From NCBI GenBank assembly GCA_001556125.1, contig LSIG01000102.1, positions 1 to 47,472 of the forward strand: a stretch of DNA of 47,472 nucleotides, read 5' to 3'. Shown one piece after another: positions 16,669-24,800 of the stretch (position 1 is its first letter; each line of letters begins with the position of its first letter). Below the pieces are notes generated by a model that worked only from the letters and a program-made list of their open reading frames with translations, did not search any database and was not told the DNA's origin. The DNA comes from Rhizobiales bacterium CCH10-E5 (GTDB lineage: Bacteria > Pseudomonadota > Alphaproteobacteria > Rhizobiales > Beijerinckiaceae). The translations under genes were made by a program, and so were the position numbers.

Positions 16669-17898
16669 TCAGTCCGCGCCCCGGCCCTCGAGCAGGGCGC
16701 AGTAGACGTCGAGCGTGTCCCCCACCATCGTCTCCAGCGAGAAATGCCGTTCGACATGGCGGCGAGCGCGCAGGGCGAGGTTGTCCCGCGCGGAGGGGCG
16801 CAGCGTGAGCGCCCCAGCCAGGGCCTCGGCCAGGGCCGCGGCATCGCCGGGGGGAACGCGCCAGCCGGTGCGCTCGTTCGGCGGCGTCTGGGGCGGGGCG
16901 AGCACCGTCTCCGGTACGGCGCCGAGATCCGAGACGACCACGGGCGTGCCCATCGCCTGCGCCTCGACCGCGACGCGGCCGAAGGCTTCGGGCTCGGTCG
17001 AGGGCACGGCGACGACCGCCGCGGCGAGCAGAGCGGCCGGCATGTCCGAGCAATGGCCGACACGGCGCACCCGCCCCTCCAGCCCCGCCTTGGCGATGAG
17101 CTGGTCGAGCTCGCGGACATAGCCGTCGCGGCCCTGATGGTCGCCGGCGAGGATGAAGGCGGTGTCGGTGTCGCCCTGGTCGCGCAGGATGCGCGCGGCC
17201 TCGATCAGCACGCGCTGGCCCTTCCAGCCCGTCAGCCGGCCGGGCAGCAGGACGATCTGCTGATGCGCCCGGATGCCCCAGGCGGTGCGCAGCGCCTGGA
17301 TGCGCTCGGGCGCGACCGCCTGCGGCGCGAAGGCCGAGAAATTGGTGCCGCGGTTGACGACGCGGATGCGGTCGCGGGCGAAGCCGTGCTTGGCCAGGAT
17401 CAGCTCCGCCGTATAGGCCGAGTTGGCGATGACCACGTCGCCGCGCGCCATCACCGAATTGTAGAGCGTCTTCACCGCCGAGCGGCTGGCATAGGAGCCG
17501 TGATAGGTGGTGACGAAGGGCAGGCGCAGCAGCCGGGCCGTGGCGAGCGCGACCCAGGCAGGCGCACGCGAGCGGGCATGGATCAGCTCGACGCCCTCGT
17601 GCCGGCAGAGCAGCGCGAGCTTGCGCACGTTCATCGCCATGGCGAGCGGGTTCTTCGACGCCGCCGGGAAGGGCAGCCAGACGCCGCCCTTGGCCTGCAG
17701 CTCGGCAACCAGACGTCCGCCTTCCGTCGCGACGAGCGCCCGCGCGCCGACATCGGTCAGGCCCTTGGCGATGTCGACGGTGGTGCGTTCGGCCCCGCCC
17801 GCCTCGAGATCGGGGATGATCTGCAGGATCGTCCGCCCGAGCAGCGGATGGGACTCGGTCGAGGGCAATGACAGATGCGCGCCGGGCTGGAAGGACAT
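16669..17898 (-). CDS. GT4-family glycosyltransferase
   Basis: A 409-residue GT-B fold glycosyltransferase of family 4, retaining, nucleotide-sugar dependent, cytoplasmic and usually membrane-associated. The N-domain contains LQIIPDLEAGGAERTT, typical of polysaccharide or lipid glycosylation enzymes. The C-domain has LPGRLTGWKGQ near residue 220 and EPEAFGRVAVEAQAMG near 320, the E-x7-E donor-binding motif. The start at 17898 (MSFQPGAHLSL) is preferred because the frame further upstream overlaps the divergent hydrolase. The acceptor is unknown. No other envelope-sugar gene is next to it. Confidence 0.9.
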   Translation of the reverse strand: MSFQPGAHLSLPSTESHPLLGRTILQIIPDLEAGGAERTTVDIAKGLTDVGARALVATEGGRLVAELQAKGGVWLPFPAASKNPLAMAMNVRKLALLCRHEGVELIHARSRAPAWVALATARLLRLPFVTTYHGSYASRSAVKTLYNSVMARGDVVIANSAYTAELILAKHGFARDRIRVVNRGTNFSAFAPQAVAPERIQALRTAWGIRAHQQIVLLPGRLTGWKGQRVLIEAARILRDQGDTDTAFILAGDHQGRDGYVRELDQLIAKAGLEGRVRRVGHCSDMPAALLAAAVVAVPSTEPEAFGRVAVEAQAMGTPVVVSDLGAVPETVLAPPQTPPNERTGWRVPPGDAAALAEALAGALTLRPSARDNLALRARRHVERHFSLETMVGDTLDVYCALLEGRGAD

Positions 17899-18038
17899 AT
17901 TCACCGTTCTGGAACGCCACCTTGTCGCCGCGCGGTCGGGCCCGCGCCTGTTCTCACCGCTGCGACTATGCCTGCCCAGGGGCGTGCCGGGCAGCCTATA
18001 TTCGCGCCGAACCGCCGATTCGTCACAGGAGATTTGCG

Positions 18039-18815
18039 TTGGAGCGCGAGGCACCGCAATGGCTGGAGGTCGGAGAGGGCGAGGATCGCCGCCGTCTCGC
18101 CCTCCTCTCTCAGCCCGGAGAGGGGGCGCCGGTCGTCTGGCTGGGTGGCTTTCGCTCCGACATGCGCGCCACCAAGGCCGAGGCTCTGGCGCAGTGGGCG
18201 CGCGAGACCGGCCGGCCCTTCCTGCGCTTCGACTATGCCGGCCATGGCGAGAGCGGCGGCGACTTCGCGCGCTGGACGCTGTCCCACTGGCTCGCCGACG
18301 CACTGGCGGTGATCGAGGCCCGCTGCGGTGCCCGCCCCATTCTCGTCGGCTCGTCGATGGGCGGCTGGCTCGCCCTGCTGGCGGCGCGGCGCCTGCTGGG
18401 AACGGCGCTGGCGCCGGCGGGCCTCGTGCTGATCGCGCCGGCTGTCGACTTCTCGGAAGAGCTGATGTGGGCGCAGATGCCGGAGCCGATCCGGCAGACC
18501 ATCCTGCGCGACGGCGTCTGGATGCGCCCCTCGGAGTATTCGCCGGAGCCGACGCCAATCACGCGGGCGCTAATCGAGGACGGGCGTCGCCACCTGATGT
18601 TCGGCTCGGAGATCAGGACCGGCTGCCCGGTCCACATCCTGCAGGGCATGCAGGACCCCGACGTGCCCTGGCGCCATGCCCTGAAGCTGGTCGAGCATCT
18701 GGCGGGCGAGGCCGTCGTCCTGACGCTGATCAAGGACGGCGACCACCGGCTTTCGACCGCGCCGGACATCCTGCGCCTGCAGGCGGCGGTCGCGGGGATC
18801 GCGACCGCGCCCTGA
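18039..18815 (+). CDS. Alpha/beta hydrolase, ABHD10-like
   Basis: A 258-residue serine hydrolase. The oxyanion/HG region VVWLGGFRSDMRATKA, FDYAGHGESGG, the nucleophile elbow GSSMGGW and the late GDHRL histidine are all visible, with GMQDPDVPW supplying the likely acid. This set is like the ABHD10/thioesterase-type alphaproteobacterial hydrolases. The start is a TTG at 18039, with AGGAG seven bases upstream; no ATG start is compatible with the domain beginning. The frame open back to 17868 overlaps the GT4 gene and is not used. The substrate is unknown. Confidence 0.88.
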   Translation: MEREAPQWLEVGEGEDRRRLALLSQPGEGAPVVWLGGFRSDMRATKAEALAQWARETGRPFLRFDYAGHGESGGDFARWTLSHWLADALAVIEARCGARPILVGSSMGGWLALLAARRLLGTALAPAGLVLIAPAVDFSEELMWAQMPEPIRQTILRDGVWMRPSEYSPEPTPITRALIEDGRRHLMFGSEIRTGCPVHILQGMQDPDVPWRHALKLVEHLAGEAVVLTLIKDGDHRLSTAPDILRLQAAVAGIATAP

Positions 18816-18820
18816 GCGGA

Positions 18821-19087
18821 TCAGTGGACGCTGACCATCCGCAGGTCGTGCTCCCAGGCATTGGCCGTGGCGGCCTCGCGCGAATCGGTCACCAGGATCG
18901 GCGCGCCATCCGCCGAGAGCAGAGCGAAGAGCTGCAGGCCCGACTGGATTTCCGGCGCCTGCGGGAAGATGCGCAGCAATTCGTCGGACGTCATCGACTT
19001 GAGATAGGCGACCTCGCCCGTGCCCAGGGCGGCGAATTCGGCCGGGGTCAGAGGGGTGGTCCGGATCATCGTGCTGTCGTCGTTCAT
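18821..19087 (-). CDS. DUF1150 family protein
   Basis: A small 88-residue acidic protein starting MNDDSTMIRTTPLTPAEF, with the family core LGTGEVAYLKSM and a C-terminal half (LQLFALLSADGAPI, VTDSRE). AAGGAGG precedes the chosen ATG at 19087; the frame reaches 19138 without merit. DUF1150 genes in alphaproteobacteria typically follow an Hsp20 gene, as here, 93 bases downstream. Function is unknown; association with the heat-shock response is inferred from this linkage. It converges with the hydrolase gene with five bases between the stops. Confidence 0.87.
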   Translation of the reverse strand: MNDDSTMIRTTPLTPAEFAALGTGEVAYLKSMTSDELLRIFPQAPEIQSGLQLFALLSADGAPILVTDSREAATANAWEHDLRMVSVH

Positions 19088-19145
19088 CGCGCCCTCCTTC
19101 AGAGCAGTGCGAGTGCGGTTACAAAGATACGATGGCAATCATGAA

Positions 19146-19172
19146 CGGATGCAAAAACCGCGCTTGCATCCG
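19146..19172. other. Hairpin between hsp20 and DUF1150 gene
   Basis: A perfect 9-bp inverted repeat CGGATGCAA / TTGCATCCG with a nine-base loop, midway between the two genes. There is no U-run after the stem on the minus strand, so it is more likely an mRNA-processing or stability element, or a weak attenuator, than a full terminator. Confidence 0.5.
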
Positions 19173-19180
19173 CTCCGACC

Positions 19181-19618
19181 TCAGGCGGGCTCGTCGCGAC
19201 TGACGATATCGATACGCCGGATGAGCCTTTCCGGTTCCGGCCGAACCAGATCGATGGCCAGCAGACCGTTGGACAGATCGGCGCCCAGCACCTGCATGCC
19301 GTCGGCGAGCAGGAAGCTGCGCTGGAACTGCCGCGCCGCGATGCCCCGATGCAGGAACTGCCGGGTCTTGTCGTCGATCTGGCGGCCCCGGATTGTGAGC
19401 TGGTTTTCTTCGAGCGTGATCTCGAGCTGATCGCGCGCGAAGCCGGCCACCGCAAGCGTGATGCGCAACCGGTCCGGCTCGTCGCCGGAACGGGCGAGCC
19501 GCTCGATGTTGTAGGGCGGGTAGCCTTCGCTGGCGCCTTTCGCGACCCGGTCCAAAGCGCGTTCGATGTCGTCGAAGCCGAGGAGAAACGGATGGGACAG
19601 ACTGGGCGTACGCGTCAT
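19181..19618 (-). CDS. Hsp20/alpha-crystallin small heat-shock protein
   Basis: A 145-residue ATP-independent chaperone of the IbpA type used by Rhizobiales. The N-terminal arm MTRTPSLSHPFLLGFDDIE is followed by YPPYNIERL, the alpha-crystallin beta-sandwich (LRITLAVAGF, LTIRGRQ, HRGIAARQFQRSFLLADG) and a C-terminal tail. The start at 19618 has no strong ribosome site (GGTCCTGGGA precedes it). The leader is long and structured, and an RpoH-type promoter lies about 115 bases upstream. Sequence read in frame further upstream runs into tRNA-His and is not coding. Confidence 0.95.
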   Translation of the reverse strand: MTRTPSLSHPFLLGFDDIERALDRVAKGASEGYPPYNIERLARSGDEPDRLRITLAVAGFARDQLEITLEENQLTIRGRQIDDKTRQFLHRGIAARQFQRSFLLADGMQVLGADLSNGLLAIDLVRPEPERLIRRIDIVSRDEPA

Positions 19619-19699
19619 TCCCAGGACCTTGCCTGACGGTGCCGGAGCCCGCGAGGGCGCTCCCGATCGACCGGGGCCCAGATATCCGGCGCCCCGCGG

Positions 19700-19721
19700 G
19701 CGGAAGGCGAAGCCCTTCCGC
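19700..19721 (-). promoter_or_regulatory. Hairpin at the 5' end of the hsp20 leader
   Basis: A perfect 8-bp stem GCGGAAGG / CCTTCCGC with a six-base loop, beginning just after the start point predicted from the RpoH promoter. Rhizobial small heat-shock genes often carry ROSE RNA thermometers in a leader of this size. I cannot show pairing of the ribosome site, so thermosensor function is unproven. Confidence 0.35.
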
Positions 19722-19731
19722 TTGCTCAACG

Positions 19732-19761
19732 ATATGGCGATCCGTGGGGCGGCTTCAAGAG
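19732..19761 (-). promoter_or_regulatory. RpoH (sigma-32) promoter of hsp20
   Basis: On the minus strand CTCTTGAA (19754-19761) is followed after 16 bases by CCATAT (19732-19737). This matches the alphaproteobacterial RpoH pattern CNCTTGAA-N16/17-CCANAT known from Sinorhizobium. It is positioned upstream of hsp20 and downstream of tRNA-His. Confidence 0.75.
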
Positions 19762-19814
19762 CCCCAGCAACCCCGCCAGGGCGGTGGAACGTCGCGGAAA
19801 CGGGGCGGGACGGG

Positions 19815-19891
19815 TGGTACAGCCACCCCGGCTTGAACGGGGGACCTCTAGATCCACAATCTAGCGCTCTAACCAACTGAGCTATGGCTGC
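19815..19891 (-). tRNA. tRNA-His (GTG), CCA encoded, A73
   Basis: A complete 77-base cloverleaf: acceptor GCAGCCA/TGGCTGT (G1.U72 wobble), D-arm GCTC/GAGC, and anticodon arm CTAGA-TTGTGGA-TCTAG with anticodon GTG. The T-arm is CCCCG-TTCAAGC-CGGGG, and CCA is encoded. The discriminator base is A73, not the C73 that pairs with G-1 in most bacterial tRNA-His. This is the alphaproteobacterial variant known to be recognised by a divergent HisRS. Confidence 0.97.
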
Positions 19892-19944
19892 CCGCACCCG
19901 GCGCGTGGCGATCAGTCGCTTTCGCGAGATCGGCGGCGGCGCGG

Positions 19945-19973
19945 AACCTAGAGCCGGAACCGCGGGAATGCAA
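19945..19973 (-). promoter_or_regulatory. Possible tRNA-His promoter
   Basis: On the minus strand TTGCAT (19968-19973), 17 bases, then TAGGTT (19945-19950), placing the start about 47 bases before the tRNA. The -35 lies inside a small palindrome CGCGGG-N7-CCCGCG (19961-19979) just past the phasin gene. Spacing is ideal but the hexamers are only partial matches. Confidence 0.33.
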
Positions 19974-20028
19974 CCCGCGATTCACGGGCTTTTTCCGCTC
20001 TTCTCCACGCGCCCGTTCGCCGCTCTCC

Positions 20029-20997
20029 TCAGGGCTTGCCCATCGCCTTGCCGGCGATGCGCGCGAGTTCCTTCAGATGCTCGGCATAGGATTCGTAGGA
20101 GCGCCGCACGGCCTTGGCCTGGAGCGCCACCGCATCGGCGGCGCTGTCGGTGCGCGCGAGCGTCTCGGCCTCGCCCAGGCGCGCCTGGAGCTCGGAACAG
20201 GCATGGTCGAGCATGCTCGCCTGCAGCGCACCGAAGGCCTTCGCCATCGCCAGCGTCTGCGTCATCACCGTGCCGGTCGCGATCGCGGCAAATTCAGGCG
20301 GACGCGGCAGCGGCATCGCAGCGAGCGAAGGCGCGGGCTTGCTCGCGGGCGCCGGCTTCGCCTCGACCTTCGCAGCGGCGGCCTCGATCGTCTTCTCTGC
20401 CAGCTTCGTCACGGCGGCGGTGGCCGTGGCGGTCGCCTCGACGGCTGTGCCAGCGACCGTCTCGACCGCCTTGGCGACAGCTTGCGGCTCGATCGCGGCG
20501 GGCGCGGCGACGACCGACGCAACGGGCGTGGCCGGCGCCACTTTCGGAGCGGGAGCCGATACGACCTTGGCCGGCGCGCTGGCGCGGGCCGCCGCCTTGA
20601 CCGGAGCTTTGGCGGCCGGGGCCTTGGCCGCGACCTTGCCGACCGGAGCGGAGACCGGGGGCGCAGGGGTCTTGGCCACGGGTGCGGCGGCCACGGGCTT
20701 GGCAGGGACGGCGTTGTTCGGAACAGGTTTGGAGGGAGCCGTGGCCGCCGGTGCCTTGGGCGCTTCGGCGGGCTTGGCCGGGACCGCCGGCTTCGAGATT
20801 TCGACGGGCTTGGACGCTGCAGCAGGCTTGGGTACTGCAGCAGGCTTGGGCGCCTCAGCGGCCTTGGCCATGCTCGGCTGAGCGGCGGGGGCCTTCGAGG
20901 CGGCAGATTCGGCCGGAAGCGGGCCCGAGAGGGCCTTGACGGGAGAGAGGCTGACCGGGGCCTTCGACTTGGTGCGGGTCGGGGCGGGCTTGACCAT
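20029..20997 (-). CDS. Phasin with long Ala/Pro/Lys-rich N-terminal arm
   Basis: A 322-residue protein in two parts. About residues 1-230 are low-complexity Ala/Pro/Lys/Val (KPAAVPKPAAASKPVEISKP and similar), basic and predicted disordered. The C-terminal 90-100 residues are a helical phasin-like domain (MAKAFGALQASMLDHACSEL, YESYAEHLKELARIAGK). Phasins coat polyhydroxyalkanoate granules. In Pseudomonas PhaF, a phasin is joined to a C-terminal AAKP repeat tail that binds DNA and partitions granules; here a comparable tail is at the N-terminus. DNA binding is inferred by analogy only. It follows the second phasin by about 140 bases on the same strand. Confidence 0.8.
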   Translation of the reverse strand: MVKPAPTRTKSKAPVSLSPVKALSGPLPAESAASKAPAAQPSMAKAAEAPKPAAVPKPAAASKPVEISKPAVPAKPAEAPKAPAATAPSKPVPNNAVPAKPVAAAPVAKTPAPPVSAPVGKVAAKAPAAKAPVKAAARASAPAKVVSAPAPKVAPATPVASVVAAPAAIEPQAVAKAVETVAGTAVEATATATAAVTKLAEKTIEAAAAKVEAKPAPASKPAPSLAAMPLPRPPEFAAIATGTVMTQTLAMAKAFGALQASMLDHACSELQARLGEAETLARTDSAADAVALQAKAVRRSYESYAEHLKELARIAGKAMGKP

Positions 20998-21138
20998 CGC
21001 GGTTCTCCTTCAGCGCGGCGACGGATCGTCGGCCGGTCGATCCGGCCATCCGTCCAAGGGGGTCGCGCCGGTGCAGTCCGGATGACCAGTCGGCGCAATC
21101 GCGGCCGCCGGGCGGCGGCCGCGTCGTCGGCGGTAGGC

Positions 21139-21534
21139 TTACTTGGGCTTGGCGGCCTTCGCGACGGTCTCGGCCGTCTTGGTCGCGACGTCCTGCGCGG
21201 CCGTGCCGATTTCCTTCAGCTGCGCCTGGAGCGATGCCATCTGCGCTTTCATGAACTCGGACTGATGCGCCATGACCTCGGTCAGGTCCTTGGACTGAAC
21301 CAGCTTCTGGGCGAGATCGAAGGCGGCGGCGACATTGTTCTCAGCATAGGCGATCGCCTTGCGCGCGGCCTCATGCGTGTTCAGGCGAGCGGTCTCGGCC
21401 GAGCCATGCGCCGAATCGACGGCCTTGGCGGCGGCGCCGATGAAACCGTCGAAAGCCTTGCGGGCCTGCTCGACGCTGCGCTCGGCGAATTCGCGCATCT
21501 CGGTGGGGACTTCGTAAGGGGTCTTGGTCGCCAT
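21139..21534 (-). CDS. Phasin family protein
   Basis: A 131-residue all-helical, low-hydrophobicity protein of the short rhizobial phasin family. It includes FAERSVEQARKAFDGFIGAA, NNVAAAFDLAQKLVQSKDL and QSEFMKAQMASLQAQLKEIG. Phasins cover and size polyhydroxyalkanoate granules. AGGAGG lies just before the start. Two TGC-rich palindromes upstream (21610-21643) are candidate PhaR sites. This compact phasin lacks the basic arm of its downstream neighbour, so the pair may split granule coating and attachment roles. Confidence 0.92.
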   Translation of the reverse strand: MATKTPYEVPTEMREFAERSVEQARKAFDGFIGAAAKAVDSAHGSAETARLNTHEAARKAIAYAENNVAAAFDLAQKLVQSKDLTEVMAHQSEFMKAQMASLQAQLKEIGTAAQDVATKTAETVAKAAKPK

Positions 21535-21609
21535 GGGTGGTCCTCCTGTTGAGCGCCGCTATGCTGACCGCTGCTCCGCTCCGGCACCGCCGGCCGAAGG
21601 TCGGTCGTT

Positions 21610-21643
21610 ATTGTGCGGTGCAATATCATTATTGCGCCGCAAT
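21610..21643. promoter_or_regulatory. Paired ATTG-CAAT palindromes, candidate PhaR operators
   Basis: ATTGTGCGGTGCAAT (21610-21624) and the perfect palindrome ATTGCGCCGCAAT (21631-21643) have centres 20 bases apart, about 75-110 bases upstream of the phasin start. PhaR repressors of phasin genes bind TGC-rich sites of the TGC-N-GCA kind, and both copies contain that core. Assignment to PhaR is by analogy. Confidence 0.45.
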
Positions 21644-21712
21644 GACAATCTTAGCGCGATGCGTCGCGGCCGTTAACGCTGTTTCGAGTCGGGACGGGAC
21701 GGCACGTCCGCG

Positions 21713-21728
21713 CTCATGGCGCCATGAG
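21713..21728. promoter_or_regulatory. Perfect 16-bp palindrome upstream of pdhS
   Basis: CTCATGGCGCCATGAG is fully self-complementary, 75 bases before the pdhS start. The core ATGGCGCC recurs at 21762-21769, nearer the gene. The pattern fits a dimeric repressor or activator site; the factor is unknown. Confidence 0.4.
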
Positions 21729-21741
21729 GATTTGGCCGCTA

Positions 21742-21756
21742 TTAAGGCTTTGTTAG
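21742..21756. promoter_or_regulatory. CtrA-like box upstream of pdhS
   Basis: TTAA-N7-TTAG (TTAAGGCTTTGTTAG) differs by one base from the CtrA consensus TTAA-N7-TTAA and lies 47 bases before the pdhS start. CtrA is the master regulator under the DivK/PdhS pathway, so a feedback site would make sense. One site with a mismatch is weak evidence. Confidence 0.4.
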
Positions 21757-21802
21757 GCATAATGGCGCCGAGCTTGGGGGCGCCAACCGAGAGCAGGCAG
21801 GC

Positions 21803-24800
21803 ATGAGCGAGGCCGGACGGGACTGGGCAGGGCTGGGAGCGACGGCGGCGGCGGACGGGTCTCTCGTCGCCTTCGCGGCCGACGGCGCCCTGCTGCTCTG
21901 GGATCGGGAGGCTGACCGCCCGGGCCATGCCAATGCGGCGGCTCAGGCGCTGCTCGCGACGAGCGGCAATCTGCCCGCAGCCACACGGCAGCGGCTCGCC
22001 CTGCTCGCCGGAGGCCTCGCCTCGCGCCAGGGCGTGCGGCTCGAGCGGCTGCGGCTGACCTCGGGCTTCGCGGCGACGCTGGTGACCTGCGGCTGCAAGC
22101 TTCTGGACGGGGATGCCTCCGGGCCCGTGCTGGCGCTCGCGATCCAGGCGTCCGAATTGCGGCGGCTGGGGATCACTCCCCCGCCCCCTGCCGCGCCGGT
22201 CCAGCAGCCAGCGCCCCGCGCAGCGGCCGAACCGGCCCCCGTTGCAGGTGCGGCGCCGCCCGCGCCCGCCCGCGCCATCCGCTTTCTCTGGCAGAGCGAT
22301 GGCGAGGGGCGAATCACCAGTCTCTCGCCCCATCTCGCGGACCTCGCGGGGCCGGATGCCGTCTCGCGCTTCACCGGCAGGCTCTGGTCCGACCTCATCG
22401 GTGAGACGATCGCCGACCGCACGGGTGAGCTGCTCGCGCGCCTCGCCGGCGGCACCACCTGGAGCGGCCACGAGATCCTCTGGCGGACAGGGCCGGACAA
22501 CGGCGTGCGCGTCGAACTGTCGGGCGTCCCGGTGCTCGACGCCGCACGACAGGTCACAGGCTTCCGTGGCTTCGGCCTGGCGCGACCGGGGGCCAACGAA
22601 GCCTTCCCCGCGTCGTCGGCGCCCGAGCCGGCGAGCGCAGATGTCTCCAAGGCCGCTTCGCCGGAAGAGACTTTGACGGAGGCCGCCGCAGGGCCTGCAG
22701 CCGAGGTTCGGCAGGAACCAGTCGATACGCCGCCGGACCATGCCGTCGCCTCTCCTCTCGTCGAACCCGATCCGGTCGAGGCGCTCGACGCGGCTGTTGT
22801 AGCCCCCGCCGAGGCGATGGCCGAGGCGGAGGTCGTCTCCGCCGCACCCGCGACGCTTGACGAGTTCATCGCCGAGAAGACCCAGCCGACCACCGACGAG
22901 GCCGACCCGGCTGATCTCGCCGCCTTCTCCGACCCGCAGGACGATGCGAACGCGACCTCTCCCTCTGCTGAGCCGAGCGCGACGGCCGAGGCTGACGCCG
23001 AGAGCACGTCCGAGCCCGCCCCTGCTCCGGTGGTCGCGCCGGGCAACATCGTGCCCCTGCGCAACGGCCATCTCACGCCGGTGCGACCCATCATCGAGCC
23101 CTCCAAGACCCATCTCAGCTCGGCCGAGCGCAACGCCTTCCGCGAGATCGCCAAGGCGCTCGGCGCCCGGATGGCGGGAGATGAGGAGCCCGCGGCGCCG
23201 CGCCTGCCGCCGGCCGCTCCACTGCGGCTGAAGGACAAAGACGCTGCCGAAGCCGAGACCCGGACCGAGCCCGCCGCGGCCGTGCCCGAGGAGCGCTCCG
23301 AGAGCGGCCGAGCCGAGAAGCCGCGCCGGACCAATTCCCATGCCGACCTGCTCGACAAGCTGCCGATCGCGGTCCTGGTCAACCGCGACGACACTCCGCT
23401 CTACGCCAACCGGACGATGCTCGACCTGCTGGATTATGCGGATCTCGACGATCTCGCCTCGGGCGGGGGCGTCAGCCGGCTGATCAAGGACGCCGCCCGC
23501 ACCGATGGCGGCGCGATGACGCTGCTCGACCGGATGGGCCATCTCGTCAAGGTCGATGCCGTGCTCTCCAGCGTCTCCTGGCAGGGCGAGCCCGCGACGC
23601 TGATGGCCTTCCGCCACCCCAATGGCGGCGGCGAGGTGCCGGTGCTGACGCCCGAGGAAGCCGAGGAGGCGGAGCTGGCGGCCGAATTCGCTGCCGAGGA
23701 GGCCGAGAGCGCCGCCCGCGTCGAGGCGCTGCGGCTCGACGCCGGGGTCCGCGACGCACGCATCGCCGAGCTCGTCGCGATGCTGGACACCGCCACCGAC
23801 GGCGTCGTCACCGTGGACGAGCGCGGCCGCATCCTCTCTCTCAACAAGACCGCCGAGGCGCTGTTCGGCTACGACCAGCGCGAGGTCACGGGCGAACTCT
23901 TCACCCTGCTCTTCGCCGGCGAGAGCCATGCGCCGGCGCTCGACTATCTCGAGGGGCTGAAGGGCGGTGGCGTCGCCTCGGTCATGAACGATGGCCGCGA
24001 GGTCGTCGGCCGTGTCCGCCAGGGCGGCAAGATTCCGCTGTTCATGACGATGGGCCAGATTGCGGAAGGCAGCGAACGACGCTTCTGCGCGGTGCTGCGC
24101 GACATCACGGCCTGGAAGAAGACCGAGGGCGAGCTGGTCGAGGCGCGCAAGGCGGCCGAGAAGGCCAGCGCCCAGAAATCCGACGTGCTCGCCAAGATCA
24201 GCCACGAGATCCGCACGCCGTTGAACGCGATCATCGGCTTCGCCGAGGTGATGGCGGAGGAGCGTTTCGGGCCGATCGCCAACGAGCGCTACAAGGAATA
24301 TCTGCGCGACATCCACCAGTCGGGCGGCTATGTCATCAGCCTGGTCAACGACCTGCTCGACCTCGCCAAGATCGAGGCCGGCAAGCTCGATCTCGACTTC
24401 GTCAGTGTCAATCTGAACGAGATCGCGCTTTCGACCGTCAACCTGCTGCAGCCGGAGGCGCAGCGCGGCCGCGTCGTGCTGCGCTCGGGGCTGTCGCCGA
24501 AGCTGCCGCCGGTCGTCGCCGACCAGCGCTCGATCCGGCAGATCGTGATCAACCTGCTCTCCAATGCGGTGAAGTTCACCGATGCGGGCGGGCAGGTGAT
24601 CATCTCCACCGCGCTGGGCGACCAGGGCGAGGCGATCCTGCGGGTGCGCGACACAGGCATCGGCATGGACGACAAGGAGATCGAGCTCGCCCTCGAGCCC
24701 TTCCGCCAGGTGCCGACGACGCGGCGCGCCGGCGGCACGGGCCTGGGCCTGCCGCTGACCAAGGCGCTGGTCGAGGCCAACCGCGCCGCGATGTCGATCA

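Noticed and set aside
19771..19784. CCGCC/GGCGG mini-stem between tRNA-His and the hsp20 promoter as tRNA terminator
   Set aside because: Stem of five with a two-base loop and no T-run; too weak to call.
19619..19897. N-terminal extension of hsp20 through tRNA-His
   Set aside because: The peptide is the usual translation of a tRNA gene; the true Hsp20 start is at 19618.
20077..21552. 491-codon plus-strand frame rich in Gly/Arg/Leu
   Set aside because: It is opposite the Ala/Pro/Lys-coding phasin genes, and its composition is exactly what their complement produces.
21629..24316. 895-codon minus-strand frame opposite pdhS
   Set aside because: Antisense shadow; the plus strand encodes a complete kinase with all motifs.
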